64,000 nt of DNA from Deroplatys truncata (GCA_030765065.1 CM060984.1:106745488-106809487); one strand, 5' to 3'; positions 34,348 through 46,679 are shown, counted from the first letter of the stretch. Numbers and translations: made by a program. Notes: generated by a model not told the origin, from the letters alone.

Positions 34348-34559
34348 AATCATCTTTAAGGCAAACTGCAATTGCCGTAAAATGGGTGACAAAATAAAGA
34401 AAAGCACTACACTTTGGATCCATAATCTAAATCTTTCAAACATCAAAAAGTACTTTTCTAAAGGGGTAAGTTTTCTTGCACTCTTGCTTTGGCTTTATAA
34501 AAGACAAAATAAAGCTGGGGGTGGGAATTTTTCGCAAGCCAAGATTATTCCTTATCCTA

Positions 34560-34740
34560 CTATGAGTGGGATTGTGAATGTGTGTGTGATCTAATGATTA
34601 AAGCCCAAAAAGTGCAAGAAATCCAACGAGAAGAGAATACGAGTTAACACCATTGCCAGTACGCAATAAGTTCCAAAGGAAAGGCCGTCGATAAAACCAA
34701 TGCAGTTAAAGGCGGGGTATAAATAGAACTAAAAAAACCT
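34560..34740 (+). repeat. SINE 3' portion, copy 1
   Basis: 'gaatgtgtgtgtgatctaatg' followed by 'cgagttaacaccattgcc' and 'ccaaaggaaaggccg' parallels 35035-35160. No tRNA-like head is present. Confidence 0.4.
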
Positions 34741-34909
34741 TTATAATGCACTTTATCATTTATTTAGGAAGGCGGATATTTTATTTGCGTATTGAAAGCA
34801 ATTAAAAACCAAAAACTGCCTGCCGATTGCTCTGGCATTTATGTGGGATTACGTTTTTTCTGTACTCCCTTTGTATGGGTGTAAAGTCATTGAAACTGGC
34901 ACAGAAATA

Positions 34910-35215
34910 ACTGCCGCTGTGATCTGGAGGCTATCATGCTAGCCTTCGAATTCAGAGATACTGGGTGCGATTCCCAGCTGGAGGGCGGGGATTTTCTTTA
35001 AACAGGAGTATTCCCCTATAGTCTGGAGGTATGAAAGAGAATGTGAATGTGTATGTGAATTTAAAAACAACTCAAACATTAACATAACAGTAAACGAGTG
35101 AACAGCATTGTCACTAGTACCAATTGTTACAAAGGCAAAGCCTGGATTTGACCAAGGCGTAATATAAATGGGAAGGGAAAATGTAGTAGTTGGAAAACCC
35201 TGTGCTACTCACTTT
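34910..35215 (+). mobile_element. tRNA-headed SINE (type 4)
   Basis: Head 'gccgctgtgatctggaggc' with B-box-like GGTGCGATTCCC about 45 bases on. The 3' part matches 34560-34740 ('gaatgtgaatgtgtatgtga', 'cgagtgaacagcattgtc'). Confidence 0.55.
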
Positions 35216-35309
35216 TAATTACATTTAAACAATAACAAGGTTTTACATGCACAACCACTAAATAAAATAATTAAGAGGTAGCGAAAATTATTTTATTTTT
35301 TAAATCAAC

Positions 35310-36130
35310 ACTAGGACGCCCAACCTTTCTCCGCCCTCTCTAATGCCAAGAGGGTCAAAATGACCCTTACTATATAACATTAACATTAATGTTCTACATT
35401 ATTATTTAAAATTGTATTAGCATTCAAGTATATTTTAAATTTTTACGTAATTTATAGCCAGTTTAGGTACAGAATGGTGAATAAAGAAAACGCAAATATA
35501 TCAATTATTAAAACACAAATTTCACTGAAACCCGTAAAACCCAAACAAGAGTAAGCAAATGAGAGAGTTTGCTTAGTTTGCATAGAAAGATTAAATTATT
35601 TATCTTACAGCAATTTTTGCTAGTTCGTATTTCTACATAATTGACACATTTGTATTGAGTTTTCTTTGTGAATTTTCCATAAAGCATCTTCTTACAAACG
35701 GTGCACTTGGAAGAAGTTTTATTACACTTGAAAACTTTAAGAACGCGATATTTACGATGTTTCTGCGATATTTCGCCTTCATTTACATCTCCATTCTTTT
35801 CTTAATCATCTGTGTTCCTATGAAGTGAGCGACTCTTCACATAGACTCTTTCTCTGCAAGTTGTTGAGAATCGGTAACATTACTATTAAATTATTCATCT
35901 TCTCTAGTTATCTGCGGTATAAACTCCACTTCTGAGTGGTGAGAAAAATGCTCACTACTATTTGAGTTATTCTCCAGAACTCTGTTGCTCATCTTCAGCT
36001 AAATAACCTTTCTGATACATTTCAACTTTCACCTCACTATCACCTTTGTAACACTGATTCTTGTAAGGGAACTACAAACAAAAGTACGTCGTATAGTGAA
36101 CATTTTTTGCTAGTTCATACCGCAATAATA
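35310..36130 (-). pseudogene. Possible piggyBac-like transposon relic
   Basis: The inverted motif AGGGTCAAAATGACCCT (35349-35365) resembles the subterminal GGGTCA/TGACCC seen in piggyBac-like elements. On the minus strand a decayed acidic segment (EHFSHHSEVEFIPQITREDE with stops around it) is followed by KCTVCKKMLYGKFTKKTQYKC, part of a cysteine pattern like the family's C-terminal finger. The catalytic core is missing. Tentative: the acidic segment is weak evidence and the second half of the finger is incomplete. Confidence 0.3.
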
Positions 36131-36153
36131 TGAATAAAAGTTAATTATTACAT

Positions 36154-36904
36154 AAAAAATCTGAAGTGTTACACTCATATAACCCTCTCTAACACTGTAC
36201 AAAGTATTTTACAAACGATTATTCTCCATCTACTTCATGTTAATTGAGATAATCATTTGCAGAATCTTAATGATAATTTTCTTGTAGGTACAAGGGAAGT
36301 ATGGTAGGCTTTAAGCGATAGTCAAATCTTTTAAGAGATGGTTGCTATGTGGGGAATTTCAGTTTCTTTGCATTTTCAAAACATAAAAAAAAACGCATAA
36401 CGAATTCCCTATGAGAAGTATTGGAAAATTCAAACAAATAGCAAGGAATATCTCGAAAATGGTTCAGTCCACAAAAAAATGTATATTACAGAAATTGTGT
36501 GTTTTAATGAGCACTTTTTGTGTAGAAAACGTTTGTCTATCTCTTAAGGTTTAACATTTATACAAAAGCGATTCATAAAGAAGAGAACATTCCCAGAAAA
36601 TTGAAGATATACATTTTATTTGTCATTAAATATTTTAACTATGATATTTTAATCAAAATCGTTAGAGCCATTTTTGAGAAAATCAGATTTTTTGCAAACT
36701 TTTTCATGAAAAAGTAGTCTGGGGTGAGGGATTTTCTTGAAAGTATTCGTGTCACATCTTTGAAAGATACTGAACCCAAATACCAAGTTTAGTATTTAAC
36801 TGACTTTTCGTTTTTGATTTATGCTGCTCACAGACCCACACACACCGAAAGACATTTTTCCAAAATTGTTTTTTTTTTATTTAGGGGGACTCAAAACATG
36901 TATT
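36154..36904 (+). mobile_element. Family A copy, right arm truncated
   Basis: Begins at the A-run and 'ctgaagtgttacactcatat', ends in the first bases of the right arm ('actcaaaacatgtattgc'). Flanked by similar 'caataatatgaa' sequences (36122 and 36972). Confidence 0.8.
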
Positions 36905-37210
36905 GCATGAAACAAAACAGTTTTAACAAGGGAATAACAAGAAAAATCGTATTCAGTCCATTGTTATCCATTTATGCCACAATAATATGAACAAAAATTA
37001 TTTCATCATAAAGTAAAATACTGAATATAGTAGTACATTAAATAAACGTAAGGCATATCAATAAACAAAATTGTACTATTATATTAAAAGGGTGAATATA
37101 ACTACTCTGAGAGTTAGAAGGTAAAACCTGTAACAAATTATATATCAGCTGTGTGAAATGCGCTATTTTTCAGTATAATGAAAGTATATTCCAAACGAAA
37201 AAAACTCATG
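36905..37210. other. Unassigned AT-rich stretch
   Basis: Contains the second copy of the 'caataatatgaa' flank near 36972. Nothing else. Confidence 0.4.
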
Positions 37211-37939
37211 AAAGTGACGCAGCCACGCTACGTCCTCCAACAATGAAGCAATACCTTTGCCTCACGGTTGCTGCTTGTCTCCTCCTAGATGGTTCTTCTT
37301 TTGCCACGACTGCTCCAGCATGAAACCTTAATTTCAGGGTCTGCGTGAGTGTGTACAGGGAAACACGAACACTGTCTTAGAACACATTTATTTACTATTT
37401 AAAATAATACTTCGGTTTTCCGATCACTTGTAAATGCATACGATGATACTTTGTCTTTACCAAGACCGAAGAATATTAACTACAGCTAAGCGTTCTACCC
37501 TCTAGCATGTTCGCCGCCAATGTTCACAACTCGACGAGAATGTCGTCCCGTTCTCACCAATCACTCAGGACAGACTGAATTTCACCACCGCGCTACAAAG
37601 AGGAAAAACTCCTAACTTCCCCTACTCTCCCCTCAAACGCTCGTCACAACTCTCGTCCTGAAGCCTAGAGTGACCTTCACCAGGATAAGTGCAGCTGTCC
37701 TCGTTTGTTAGCAGGAAAAACTTGCTTCAATGGTATTTTCCCTTTCTACCTGAGGCTGGTTCCTAATTAATAAAACTGTGCCTGTCTGGTCTTTCTGTCG
37801 CTTTTACAGTCAACAATTTTCACAATGCTTCTCCTTTTTATACATACACTGATTTTAAATATATTATTACTTATTTTATATCGATATCCTTCTCAAAATA
37901 TTATGATAATTATTGTCTTTATAATTCCGGCTTCAAAAG
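37211..37939 (-). mobile_element. Solo LTR, family B, minus strand, 4-bp target duplication
   Basis: The LTR body 37215-37935 reads TGAAGCCGG... to ...GGCTGCGTCA on the minus strand and is flanked by AAAG on both sides (37211-37214, 37936-37939). It matches 11232-11946 along its length, including the TATA-like box. 721 bp. Confidence 0.85.
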
Positions 37940-38679
37940 GAAACGTTGTTTCAATCATTCTGTGAAACACAGCTAGCGTTTAAACCAAAAAAAGAGTCAT
38001 GTTGACACCTCTGGGCGTTCCAGTGTTAATCTCTATCTGTGCACTGCATTGTTCCTAATTAAATAGTTCATAACTTATATTACCTTGAGTAAAGCCAGCT
38101 CTAAACGATAACACGTTCTGCCGGGAGGTAACTTTGAATATAATTTCGTGACATTTGCTGAGCTGAGGAGGAGAGCTGCTTCAGCAGAAGGTTTGCCCGC
38201 AGTTATTTATTTTAATTATGTGTGAAGTTTATATCGGCTTCCATCTTCATTAATGTTAAAGTTCGCATTTGCCGATATGTGATAGAGGGAGAATGTCGAA
38301 CAGAGTTCGTGTCCCTTCTATTCACGTTTGAGCATCAATATCTACTTCGGTAAAGTATTCCTTGAGGCAGAATTTATATAACGAGTGCAACACAGAAGAG
38401 CGGAAACTGTTAATGTAGTGCAGTACAGATACATTAAATGCGATGCTAAGTATAAGAATAAGATAACGTTATAATTACAGTTTTTCTATGATGCATTTTA
38501 GCTTTTACTGTAGAAGTGAAAGTCTTGTCTTTTGGCTGTTTAAAGAGTATGTTCGAAATTTTAAATGGAAATAAAGAGTAGGGACATTATTACCGTCAGA
38601 CAAGTCTGTTTTCAAACTCAAAGAAAAATGAATGATAAGTGAAGAACGCGAGTTGGCTGCGCGGTAGCGTATGTAACTT
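37940..38679. other. Unassigned stretch
   Basis: No gene recognised. The end (38645-38680, 'gttggctgcgcggtagcgtatg') looks like another tRNA-type A-box head into which the next SINE inserted. Confidence 0.4.
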
Positions 38680-38995
38680 GCATTTGGGAAATTGAAATTG
38701 AGTTTTGTTTATGGACGCTCTTTAACTGCTGTGGTCCTAGCGTCCCATTTTATATTGGGGTGAAAGACCGGTAATTTTGCTCAGAGGCCTCTTTATGAGG
38801 CTTGAGGTTCTTTTACGTGCCGTAAATCTATGACACGGAACCACCGGCTTTACTTCCCTTCCGAAGGAAGCCATGCTAAGGAATTTTACGCCCGAAAAAA
38901 TTCATCGCCCTCCGCCGGGTTTGTACCCGCGTCCTCGGAAACTAGAAGCTAGCATGGTAACCCTACACCATGGAGGACGACACCCGCATTTGGGA
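38680..38995 (-). mobile_element. tRNA-headed SINE (type 2), perfect 10-bp target duplication
   Basis: The body 38690-38985 on the minus strand starts CGTCCTCCATGGTGTAGGG (A-box region), has a B-box-like GGGTACAAACCC, then the 'gggcgtaaaa', 'ggaagggaagtaaagccgg' and 'gtaaaagaacctcaagcc' blocks shared with 48873 and 61455. GCATTTGGGA flanks it on both sides. Confidence 0.88.
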
Positions 38996-39174
38996 GTTCT
39001 ATGTAAATTGTTTATCGGGGTTGGGGTATTTTCTTGTAAGTTATCGTGTCGCATCCTTGGAAGATACTGAACTCAAATATTTATCCGAATATTCGTTTTT
39101 GAGTTAGACTTCTAACAGACACATAAATAGATATACAGCGACACACAAAGACACACACACATGGACATATTTCA
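38996..39174 (+). repeat. Family A right-portion fragment
   Basis: 'ttctatgtaaattg', 'ggtattttcttgtaagttatcgtgtcgcatcc' and the CA tract to 'acatggacatatttc', without a right arm. It is followed directly by the left end of another copy at an A-run. Confidence 0.75.
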
Positions 39175-40078
39175 AAAAAATCTGATGTGTTACACTCACA
39201 TGACTTTCTCTACTATTGTACAAACTATTTTTACAAACGCTTATCCTCCATCTACTTCATGTTAATCGAGATAAACATTTGCAGACTCTATTTTACTGCT
39301 AATTTTCTTGTAGATGTAAGGGGAATATATATTTAAAAGGGAAACATGGAAATACAGTAGCCTTTAAGTACATACATATCTCTTAATAACTGGTTGCTAT
39401 GTGCAGCACCATTCCCTTTGCCACAGACTAATACTCTTTGCATATCCAAGACAAACAAATGAATAACGAATTCCCATTTGAGAAAAAGTGTAAGTAATGA
39501 AAAATTTAAGGGAATAACAAGCAATATCTCGAAAATGGTTCTCAACAAAAAAAGGTAATGACATAAATTGTGTATTTTAACGCGATCTACATTTTTTTAG
39601 TAAAATTTCGTCTATCACTTATGGTTTACCAGTTATGCAAAAGTCGTTCACAATGAAGAATACTTTTGGAGACATTCCAAGAAAATTCAAGATATACATT
39701 TTATTTGTCATGAAAACATCTTAAGCATATGATATTTTAATCAAAATCGTTAGAGCCATTTTTGAGAAAATTAAAATTTTCGATAAATCTTCCATGTAAA
39801 GGGTAATCTGTGTTGGGGGATTTTCTTGAAAATCTTCGTGTCGCATCTCTGGAAGATACTGAACCTAAATACCAAGTTTGGTGTTTATCCGACTGTTCGT
39901 TTCTGAGTTATGCTGTTCATAGACAGACACACACAGACACACACACGAACATGTTTCTAAAAATGCTTTTTTTGGATTCAGGGGTCCCAAAACATGTATT
40001 TCCGGTGAAATCTGGGTATCGAATTTTTGTGTGGAATACAGTACTCCCCCTACTTACTATACGTAGTGGAGAAAGTAA
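39175..40078 (+). mobile_element. Family A copy lacking left arm
   Basis: Left end at an A-run, all internal blocks, CA tract (39920-39950), full right arm ending 'agtggagaaagtaa'. The open frame starting near 39810 runs through the right half. Confidence 0.88.
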
Positions 40079-40265
40079 ACAGGGAATTGAAACGGATGGC
40101 AATGAGGGACAAGATAGTTTACTGTGTGGAAATGTCCATTCCAGGGTTTATTTAATGATAAAGGAAAGCTTAGTGAGGATGGCCGATCCCTCGGGATTTA
40201 AACCCGGGACCTAGGGAATGCGACCTTCAGATGCTGCTGTGTGAGCCACCTTTCTGTGGCCCATT
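40079..40265 (-). mobile_element. tRNA-headed SINE, minus strand
   Basis: Minus strand: 'ggtggctcacacagcagcat' (A-box-like) and CCGGGTTTAAATCCCG (B-box-like), with a 3' body to about 40080, starting at the very end of the family A copy. Confidence 0.6.
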
Positions 40266-40744
40266 GATATAAACTTTTAGATTTTAAATTGTATCTCCCA
40301 TATTTCATAATCCATTTGTGTTCTGTCGCATTTTCTTTTTACTTCCCGGAAGTTCTCACAATCTTTCCCCTGCTTTTAAGATTTAGATTTTTCTTCAACT
40401 TTGAAACTTTCTGCACCAGCTCGTCTTGTTTTCTTTGTCCTCTGCTAATATCTACATCTTCCCCTACAGGAAACTTGCACTGCCTACTTGCTTAACTTTC
40501 CAGCCCTGTATATGTGCATTCGTATCTTATGGAATATATTTAGTAATAATCCTAGAATTTTCCTTCTTCAAGAGCAAAACACAAATATTTCGTTTATATG
40601 CTGCAGCTAAGCTTTCAGTTTTCACTCTCTCAAATATATCTTAGACTGTATTCCAAGAGCGACATCAGGAATTGATGAAGCACGTATTACGATGCAGACT
40701 TCAAACACTAAACTGTTAGGTCCAAGTTTGTACCTAAGTATTTA
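40266..40744. other. Unassigned pyrimidine-rich stretch
   Basis: Overlapping frames (40289-40644) are cysteine- and phenylalanine-rich low complexity. No family motif. Confidence 0.4.
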
Positions 40745-41524
40745 TTTTAGTGGTGCGACTAAATTGCATTCCATCCAAAACTTTTATACCGAAATTTCAC
40801 CCGAAATACATATATTGAGGTGCTCTGAATCCAAATAAAGCAATTTAGGAAATATGTCCGTGTGTATGTCTGTTTGTGAACAGCATAATTTAAAACAGAA
40901 AAGTCGGATAAATGCCAAACTTGGTATTTGAGTTTAGTATCTTCCAAGAATGCCACACGAGGATTTTTAAAAAAAATTCACCCATCCCAGACTACCCTTT
41001 ACATGGTACATTTTTCTAAAATTTATATTTTATAAAAAATGGCCCTAACAGTTTTTATTAAAATATCCATATGTTTAAGATATTTTCATGGCAAACGAAA
41101 TGTATATCTTGAATTTTCTGACAATATAACCCTTAGTTCTCTTCATTCTAAATGACCTTTGCATGACCGGTAAACCTAAGAGACAGATACAATTTTACTA
41201 CACAAAAAAATGTAGACACTCTTTTGTGGATTGAACCATTTCCGGGATATACTTTTTCTCAAATGGGATTTAGTTATTCGCTTTTTTATATCCTGGACAT
41301 GCGAAGAAAATTGAATGCTCTACATAGCAACCAGCTCTTAAAATAGTTGACTGTCGCTTAAAGCCTACCATATTCCCCTAGCACCTACAGTAAAATTAAC
41401 AATAAGATAATTTCTACAACTGTTTATCTCGATTAACATGAAGTAAATGGAGAATAAGCGTTTGTAAAATAGAGTTTGTACAAGAGTAGCAAAGTCATGT
41501 GAGTGCAACACATCAGATTTTTTT
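40745..41524 (-). mobile_element. Family A copy, minus strand
   Basis: Outer arm decayed ('aaattgcattccatccaaaac'), GT tract, internal blocks with a short deletion near 41225, left end to the T-run at 41518. Confidence 0.8.
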
Positions 41525-41562
41525 ATTTCGTTCATTCAGAACGAACAACTGTGACCAGGTTT

Positions 41563-41998
41563 TATTTTCTCTACTACGTACTTATTTAAGTGAATCCCAC
41601 ACCCAAAAAATCATTTTTCGAAAAACTACCGCGCGCGAGATAGACCTAATCTCACTACATAAAAATGTGGATATCCTTACACTATTTATGAGAAATCAAA
41701 TTTTTTGTAGACTTACCCATTTTGAAGATATACCTTGTTATTGGTTTGAATTTTCAAATACTTATAATTTTCTCAACTAGTAAGTCGTTATTCTTTTTTC
41801 CCTCGTGTTCATACAGAGTGTTGAATTTCAAAGCCATTATATAGCGACACCCTCTTTAAAAATCTGACTATTGCTTTACATAACGGTTCCTACAACGAAA
41901 TAGTGAATGTGTAATAAAAGTCCATCTGGATTATCAAGAAACAGATAGGATACGCTTTTTTAAGAATAGCTTGCAGAAGAATGAGTAGAGAATGTCGT
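41563..41998 (-). mobile_element. Family A copy, deleted
   Basis: Outer arm start ('tattttctctactacgtac'), then a jump to the middle blocks ('ttgaagatataccttgttattgg') and the left end 'gagtagagaatgtcgtg'. Confidence 0.65.
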
Positions 41999-42484
41999 GT
42001 GCCATAAAATGTTTGCATGCTGTACTTCAGAAACTTCGTAGGTTAAATTATGACACATTACTAAGCTATGCGCTAGAGCACGTCGCAGTGTTATTAGAGC
42101 TACAGAAACTAAATGAGATAAACTGCAGTCCATTTTAGAAAAGTATAAGGATAATGAACATTTTAGCTCTTTCACAACGAACTTCAGCTTTAAAACTATT
42201 CTTACTGGGAGGAACATAAAGAACATTGCGTATGTTCGTTTTGTTTTGCATTTAGTTTAATTATCATTTCAATTCAAACCCAATTTAAATAGTATTTCAG
42301 CAGGAATGTTTAAAGTTTGGATTCGCAGTCTTAGCACATGGTACCTTTCTCAATATTTCATAAAATTTACATGATTTAACGCTTATAAAGGAATTTTGTA
42401 TTTCATTTGTAAACCTCAGTTCTGAAAATGAAGTATCCTTTTACTGGTTTCATTATTATATGTTGGTATTATTGATTTTTTCAA
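41999..42484. other. Unassigned stretch
   Basis: An 88-codon minus frame has no motif. AT-rich. Confidence 0.4.
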
Positions 42485-42660
42485 TAATATTGTCATTTTA
42501 TTTAAGTGCTGTCACTATTCAGTTGTTTCTTGAGCTGTCATGGAAAAATATAAATTTCAAGGTCAGTATATAGCCAACAGTTTTTAAACGTTTTACTATC
42601 AATATTGTTTTTATAACGAAAAGTGTAACGAAAATATTTATGCAGATGTCTATCTCAATT
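42485..42660 (-). repeat. Family A middle fragment
   Basis: 'cactattcagttgtttcttgagctgtcatgg' and 'gtcagtatatagccaacagtt' match minus-strand middle blocks at 8495 and 19950. Confidence 0.6.
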
Positions 42661-43395
42661 TGTAAAATAGCACTGGAATTGCAAAGAAGTTCATCGAATG
42701 GAGTAGCACAAGCAGAACTGGGGAGGGTGGGAGTAAAAGGCAAACTAGTAGAAAGGACAATCAAATACTGGTTCAGAATAAATCTACTAGAGGAAAATTA
42801 TATGCTAAAGCAATGCTTGGTTATACAGGAGAAGGTGGGGAAAAAAGAAGCTTAGATGCACAAGATACAGAAATAGGAATGGGGGAAACATCGGCTAAAA
42901 CAAACAACAAAAGTAAGGGTTTTTGGAAATAAATTAGAACAAGAGTGGAGGATATTGAAAAGCAAGAAATTACAAGTAGTTTCAAGTGGAAAAAAGCCAT
43001 TAGTACATTATAAATATTTTAAAACGGAATAGGGAAAAGAAAGATGCATCGAAGTATACCTCGAAGAGGTTAACATGGAGTATGCATGAGCGAGGACAGG
43101 TTTAATGAGTTTATGTGGTTTAACAGGGAGGAGGAGGAGAAAGAGCTGTACTAAATGCAATGGATTACATAACAATTGGCATTATGTTTTGGAATGCAAT
43201 GATAGGAATGAAGGAAGAGAGAATTTAATAATAGAGAAATGAAAAAAAATTACCAAAAGAGGTGAAAGTTAGGAAGATTTTAATACGAGATCAAATTAAT
43301 ATTTGGAGAAAGTAGGAAACTATTTAGGAAAAATAAGGTCAAAATGGATAAAATAAATATGAAGCAAACTGGAGAAAATTGAAAAAGGTTATTGT
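42661..43395 (+). pseudogene. LINE C-terminal relic
   Basis: Plus frames read QAELGRVGVKGKLVERTIKYWFRI, similar to the region after the reverse transcriptase in several LINEs, then further on SCTKCNGLHNNWHYVLECNDR, a C-x2-C...H-x4-C knuckle with GRENL after it. Stops and shifts are frequent. LTR D4 follows at its 3' side, and the A-rich sequence with an ATTC repeat at 44340-44415 may be this LINE's 3' end on the far side. The element is inactive. Confidence 0.55.
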
Positions 43396-44229
43396 TTCAT
43401 GATGTTATTATTTGCCCCATCAATTTGAGAAAGTTGATATTTATTTGTAGGAGTTATATTGTTATTTGCCCCAATTTTTAAAAATATTTAATAATTATGT
43501 TTGCCTCGGCTGCGTCAGTGTTATTTTAGAGACCTGGAATTCTTGGCAGGGCGCGATACGACAAGAATGTAGGTTTACAGATTTTAAGTTTCTTTTTTTT
43601 AAAAATCCTGGACACAAATTAAATAGCACTTCACTGATATAGAGAGCTGTGAGATTCTTTTATTTAATACTTGGACTTTTTAACATGTATACTATTTTCG
43701 TCTCACACCAATACGTAATTAATTTCTCGAGGACACATCTTGCATGCCATTACAATCACTGTCTGCAGGCAACTGAACTGATTTCAAGCGCCTAAATTTG
43801 TAAATTTCTGTATTTCATGTCTCTGATTGGCTAATCCTAGTCCAATATAATACCTGCGTTTAACTGAAGCTTTTTTTGGTTGTTGATTGGCTATTTTTAT
43901 AAACTGTCACTAAAATCACATTATTGTTACTCCAATAATCACAAGTAGTATTATTAAACTCTCAAACTCATTATTGTCTCAATGTCTCAATGTTACCTCA
44001 TTGTTAGCAACTTTTAACTTATTATTCTCACAGTTCCAACATTATTAAATTACGTAATATATTCACATAACATTATTGAACACGTATACAATAATATAAG
44101 CATATGCAATGACTTTTACATACATTTTGCAAATTATCATATACACACATTGCTTCAAGGCGGCTGTTATTGAATTTACATATTACATAATTTGACTGAA
44201 ATCATTTAAGTGTTAATAATACTGCCTCA
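43395..44229 (-). mobile_element. LTR family D, copy D4
   Basis: Minus-strand LTR starting TGAGGCAGTA (44229), with the 'ctcgagaaattaattacgtatt' and 'gacgcagccgaggcaaac' blocks. The end is deleted relative to D1; two 'ggggcaaataa' units at 43414-43480 may be remains of the primer-site repeat. The low boundary is approximate. Confidence 0.7.
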
Positions 44230-44339
44230 AAATACGAAAATAGGGCAACAAGGCAAAAAAGTAAATAGTGGATACATTATACTTCCTCATACGACAGAAT
44301 GTTAAATATAACGGTAAGATAAATAATAAACAACTCCAT

Positions 44340-44415
44340 TGCATTGTATACATTGTATAAATTGTATGTAAAGTTTAAAGCAGACAATAAATCATTCATT
44401 CATTCATTCATTCAT
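44340..44415 (+). repeat. Probable LINE 3' tail with (ATTC)n
   Basis: 'tgtaaagtttaaagcagac', AATAAA-like AATAAATC and about six ATTC units (44391-44415). This resembles the 3' end of a non-LTR element. Confidence 0.4.
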
Positions 44416-44660
44416 GTTATAGTATCACTAGTTTTTGCAATAATATTTTATAGCTGCTATATAATACTAAACGGTAGTGAACTTAATACATCATATTTTT
44501 ATGTGCAACTTTTATACATTTCTCTGCGTTTATTTGACAAGTACATTGCAATTAAAAGAGGTTACAATAACTGGATGCATACATGCTAAATGCTGAGTAC
44601 CTGTATATCACAGATTATTCTGAGTATTGTTTTATACAGATGTAATCAGTGACAAAGTAC

Positions 44661-45100
44661 AGGGTGCCTATATATCCCAATAATATATTAGGGTCTTATA
44701 AAGCCTAGTGCAGCTCAATATGCCGCTTCATTATCAACACAGTTCCCATACTGTTTTATGGAACACGTGCGGTAAGATTTGAGAGGTTATTAGCAAGCTT
44801 GCCGCTGTTATTTGTGGTTTCAGCTCATGCACATGCGGCACCTCGGTAGTGTAAACTCGACTCTTGATGAAACCCCATCAAAAAGTCAAAGGGAGTGACT
44901 TCGGGGGAACATGTGATCCGCCGCTCTTCATTCCACCGGTTAGGAAAGATCGCATTCAGGTAGTCCCGCACAATACTTGCATAGTGAGGTTGTGCCTCAT
45001 CTTGTTGGTAAATGTCAGAGGCAACGATACCGTTCTGGTGTAACTGTGGCTCCAGGAACAACTGTAGCATGTCCAGGCAGATTGTCCCGGTAATTGACTT
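44661..45100 (-). pseudogene. Tc1/mariner-type transposase C-terminal fragment with one terminus
   Basis: The minus frame reads TGTICLDMLQLFLEPQL, then YQQDEAQPHYASIVRDYLN, FPNRW and PEVTPFDFLMG. In intact relatives these are the 'QQDGAPPHY' block and 'WPPRSPDLTPLDFFLWG', where the aspartate of each block is catalytic. Here the first aspartate survives but the second block is damaged. TACAGGGTGCCTATATATCC at 44661 looks like the element's terminal repeat. The N-terminal half is absent. Confidence 0.65.
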
Positions 45101-45914
45101 GTGTTAATAATGAAGGTGGACATGTTGAATTACATTAAGCTTTATAAGGTCCTACTCTATAATAATGTAACGTTTATTATGTTGTAACAAACAAGGAATA
45201 TAAAAATGGACATCTGTATTATAATATAGGGAAACAAACAGAATGGCAGGAAATCTATCATCATCAAATAGTCTTCTATATTATAAATAGGCAAAGATTA
45301 TCAAACAAAGAAGTGATATCTTGAATTAGAGAATTTTAGAGTGGAGTTCTAGGTTCTTGCTCTCATGGCGAAATGCTGAGAAATACCGTCGCTATAAAAC
45401 AAGATCCATCATTGCTGAAGCATTGGGAGAAAAAGACTGCCAAGGGTGGTGCGGCATCGAATGAAAACAAGGGAGCGTGAACATCATTGCTTTCTAAGAT
45501 CAGAAAGGATTGAGAAAAATGACTTCTGAGAAACGTTCTTTTCAACCAGAAGAAGTCAACATGGAAAACCAGTCTACGCATAACCTTACTACACCTTTAT
45601 TAATTTAAGATTATAGTGATTATAGATCTATTGGTCGATATACATAGGACAATTGCTTGTTTCTTCGCTTGCTTTTGGAGGAGCTTTCTTTAATGCAATA
45701 GTGATCAATGTCCTTAAAATTTAACCTTTTAGTATTCAAAATAATTGTAACTCATATTCTCTGTTTACGATTAAATAATTTTGAATTATTATGATTATAA
45801 ATACAAATTAATTCAAGAAAAGCTTAAATTTATTGTATGCTTCTATCGTTTATAACAACATACAGGTTTTTAGACATTTGTTGATTTGATATTTGCTCAG
45901 ATTTATATTTACTA
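45101..45914. other. Unassigned stretch
   Basis: A minus frame (45363-45581) and an overlapping plus frame are unassigned. The segment 45350-45580 is less AT-rich than its flanks and could be a gene fragment, but no family is recognised. Confidence 0.35.
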
Positions 45915-46679
45915 TGTCGCGGTAATCTGTTCGTGTTATCTTATTTGCTGGGCGCCTGTTATTGTTTTATTATTTTAAGATTTGGGTTCTTTGTCCTCCG
46001 GCTAGCTATTATTATTCAGTCGAGTAAATATCTCTGAGCAGGGCGCGTAAACGGAAAGGAGTTGTTACTAAAAGATATCAATGATAAAAGAATTTATTTT
46101 CACACTTTTATTGCCGTCACACTTAATTAATAGTTTACATCTTTAATATTTATACACGCCTGACTGAAACTGTTATATTTCCGAATGTAATTACTGTCGT
46201 ATTAGTTGCCGCGTACTTCACATTTTGTAACTAACTTTACGACGCGAGAGATTCTTCCAAACTGTATGACGTGTACCTCGTGAATGATTCTGTAGAACTG
46301 CGCAAAACATGCTTATGGCTCGAGAATTTATACTCCTCACCGAAATGCCTAAACATTACAATAGAGCTGCTATTGGTTACCAAATCGCGCCAACATTAGC
46401 GTCTATTTTGTCAGCCAATCACAATTACTAACACATATGCTCTAGGGAAGATATTCCCTCCATTTCTAAAGAAAGGCATTACCCTGACGTCATTTGTTTG
46501 TCTCGCCGCATCGGTTCATTGTTACCCATTCTATTGTCAGTTTCAGTGAGGCCGTGTAAACCTATTTCCTAACAATGCTTATGGCTAACAAACATCTAAA
46601 ATCATTGTCATACAATAATGTTAATTTACACCACAATCACTCTCGCATTCACAGTGTTGTGATATAAACTACTGCCTCA
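45915..46679 (-). mobile_element. LTR family E, copy E1
   Basis: Minus-strand LTR starting TGAGGCAGTAG (46679) and ending CGCGACA (45915). Matches 56830-57699. Flanks ACTA/ACCA could be a 4-bp target duplication with one change. It holds 1.5 units of a 36-bp repeat (46250-46305) and CCAAT-type words (about 46420). Confidence 0.75.

Noticed and set aside
45363-45581. Host gene exon
   Set aside because: Both strands are partly open with no clear splice sites or family match. Kept as unassigned.
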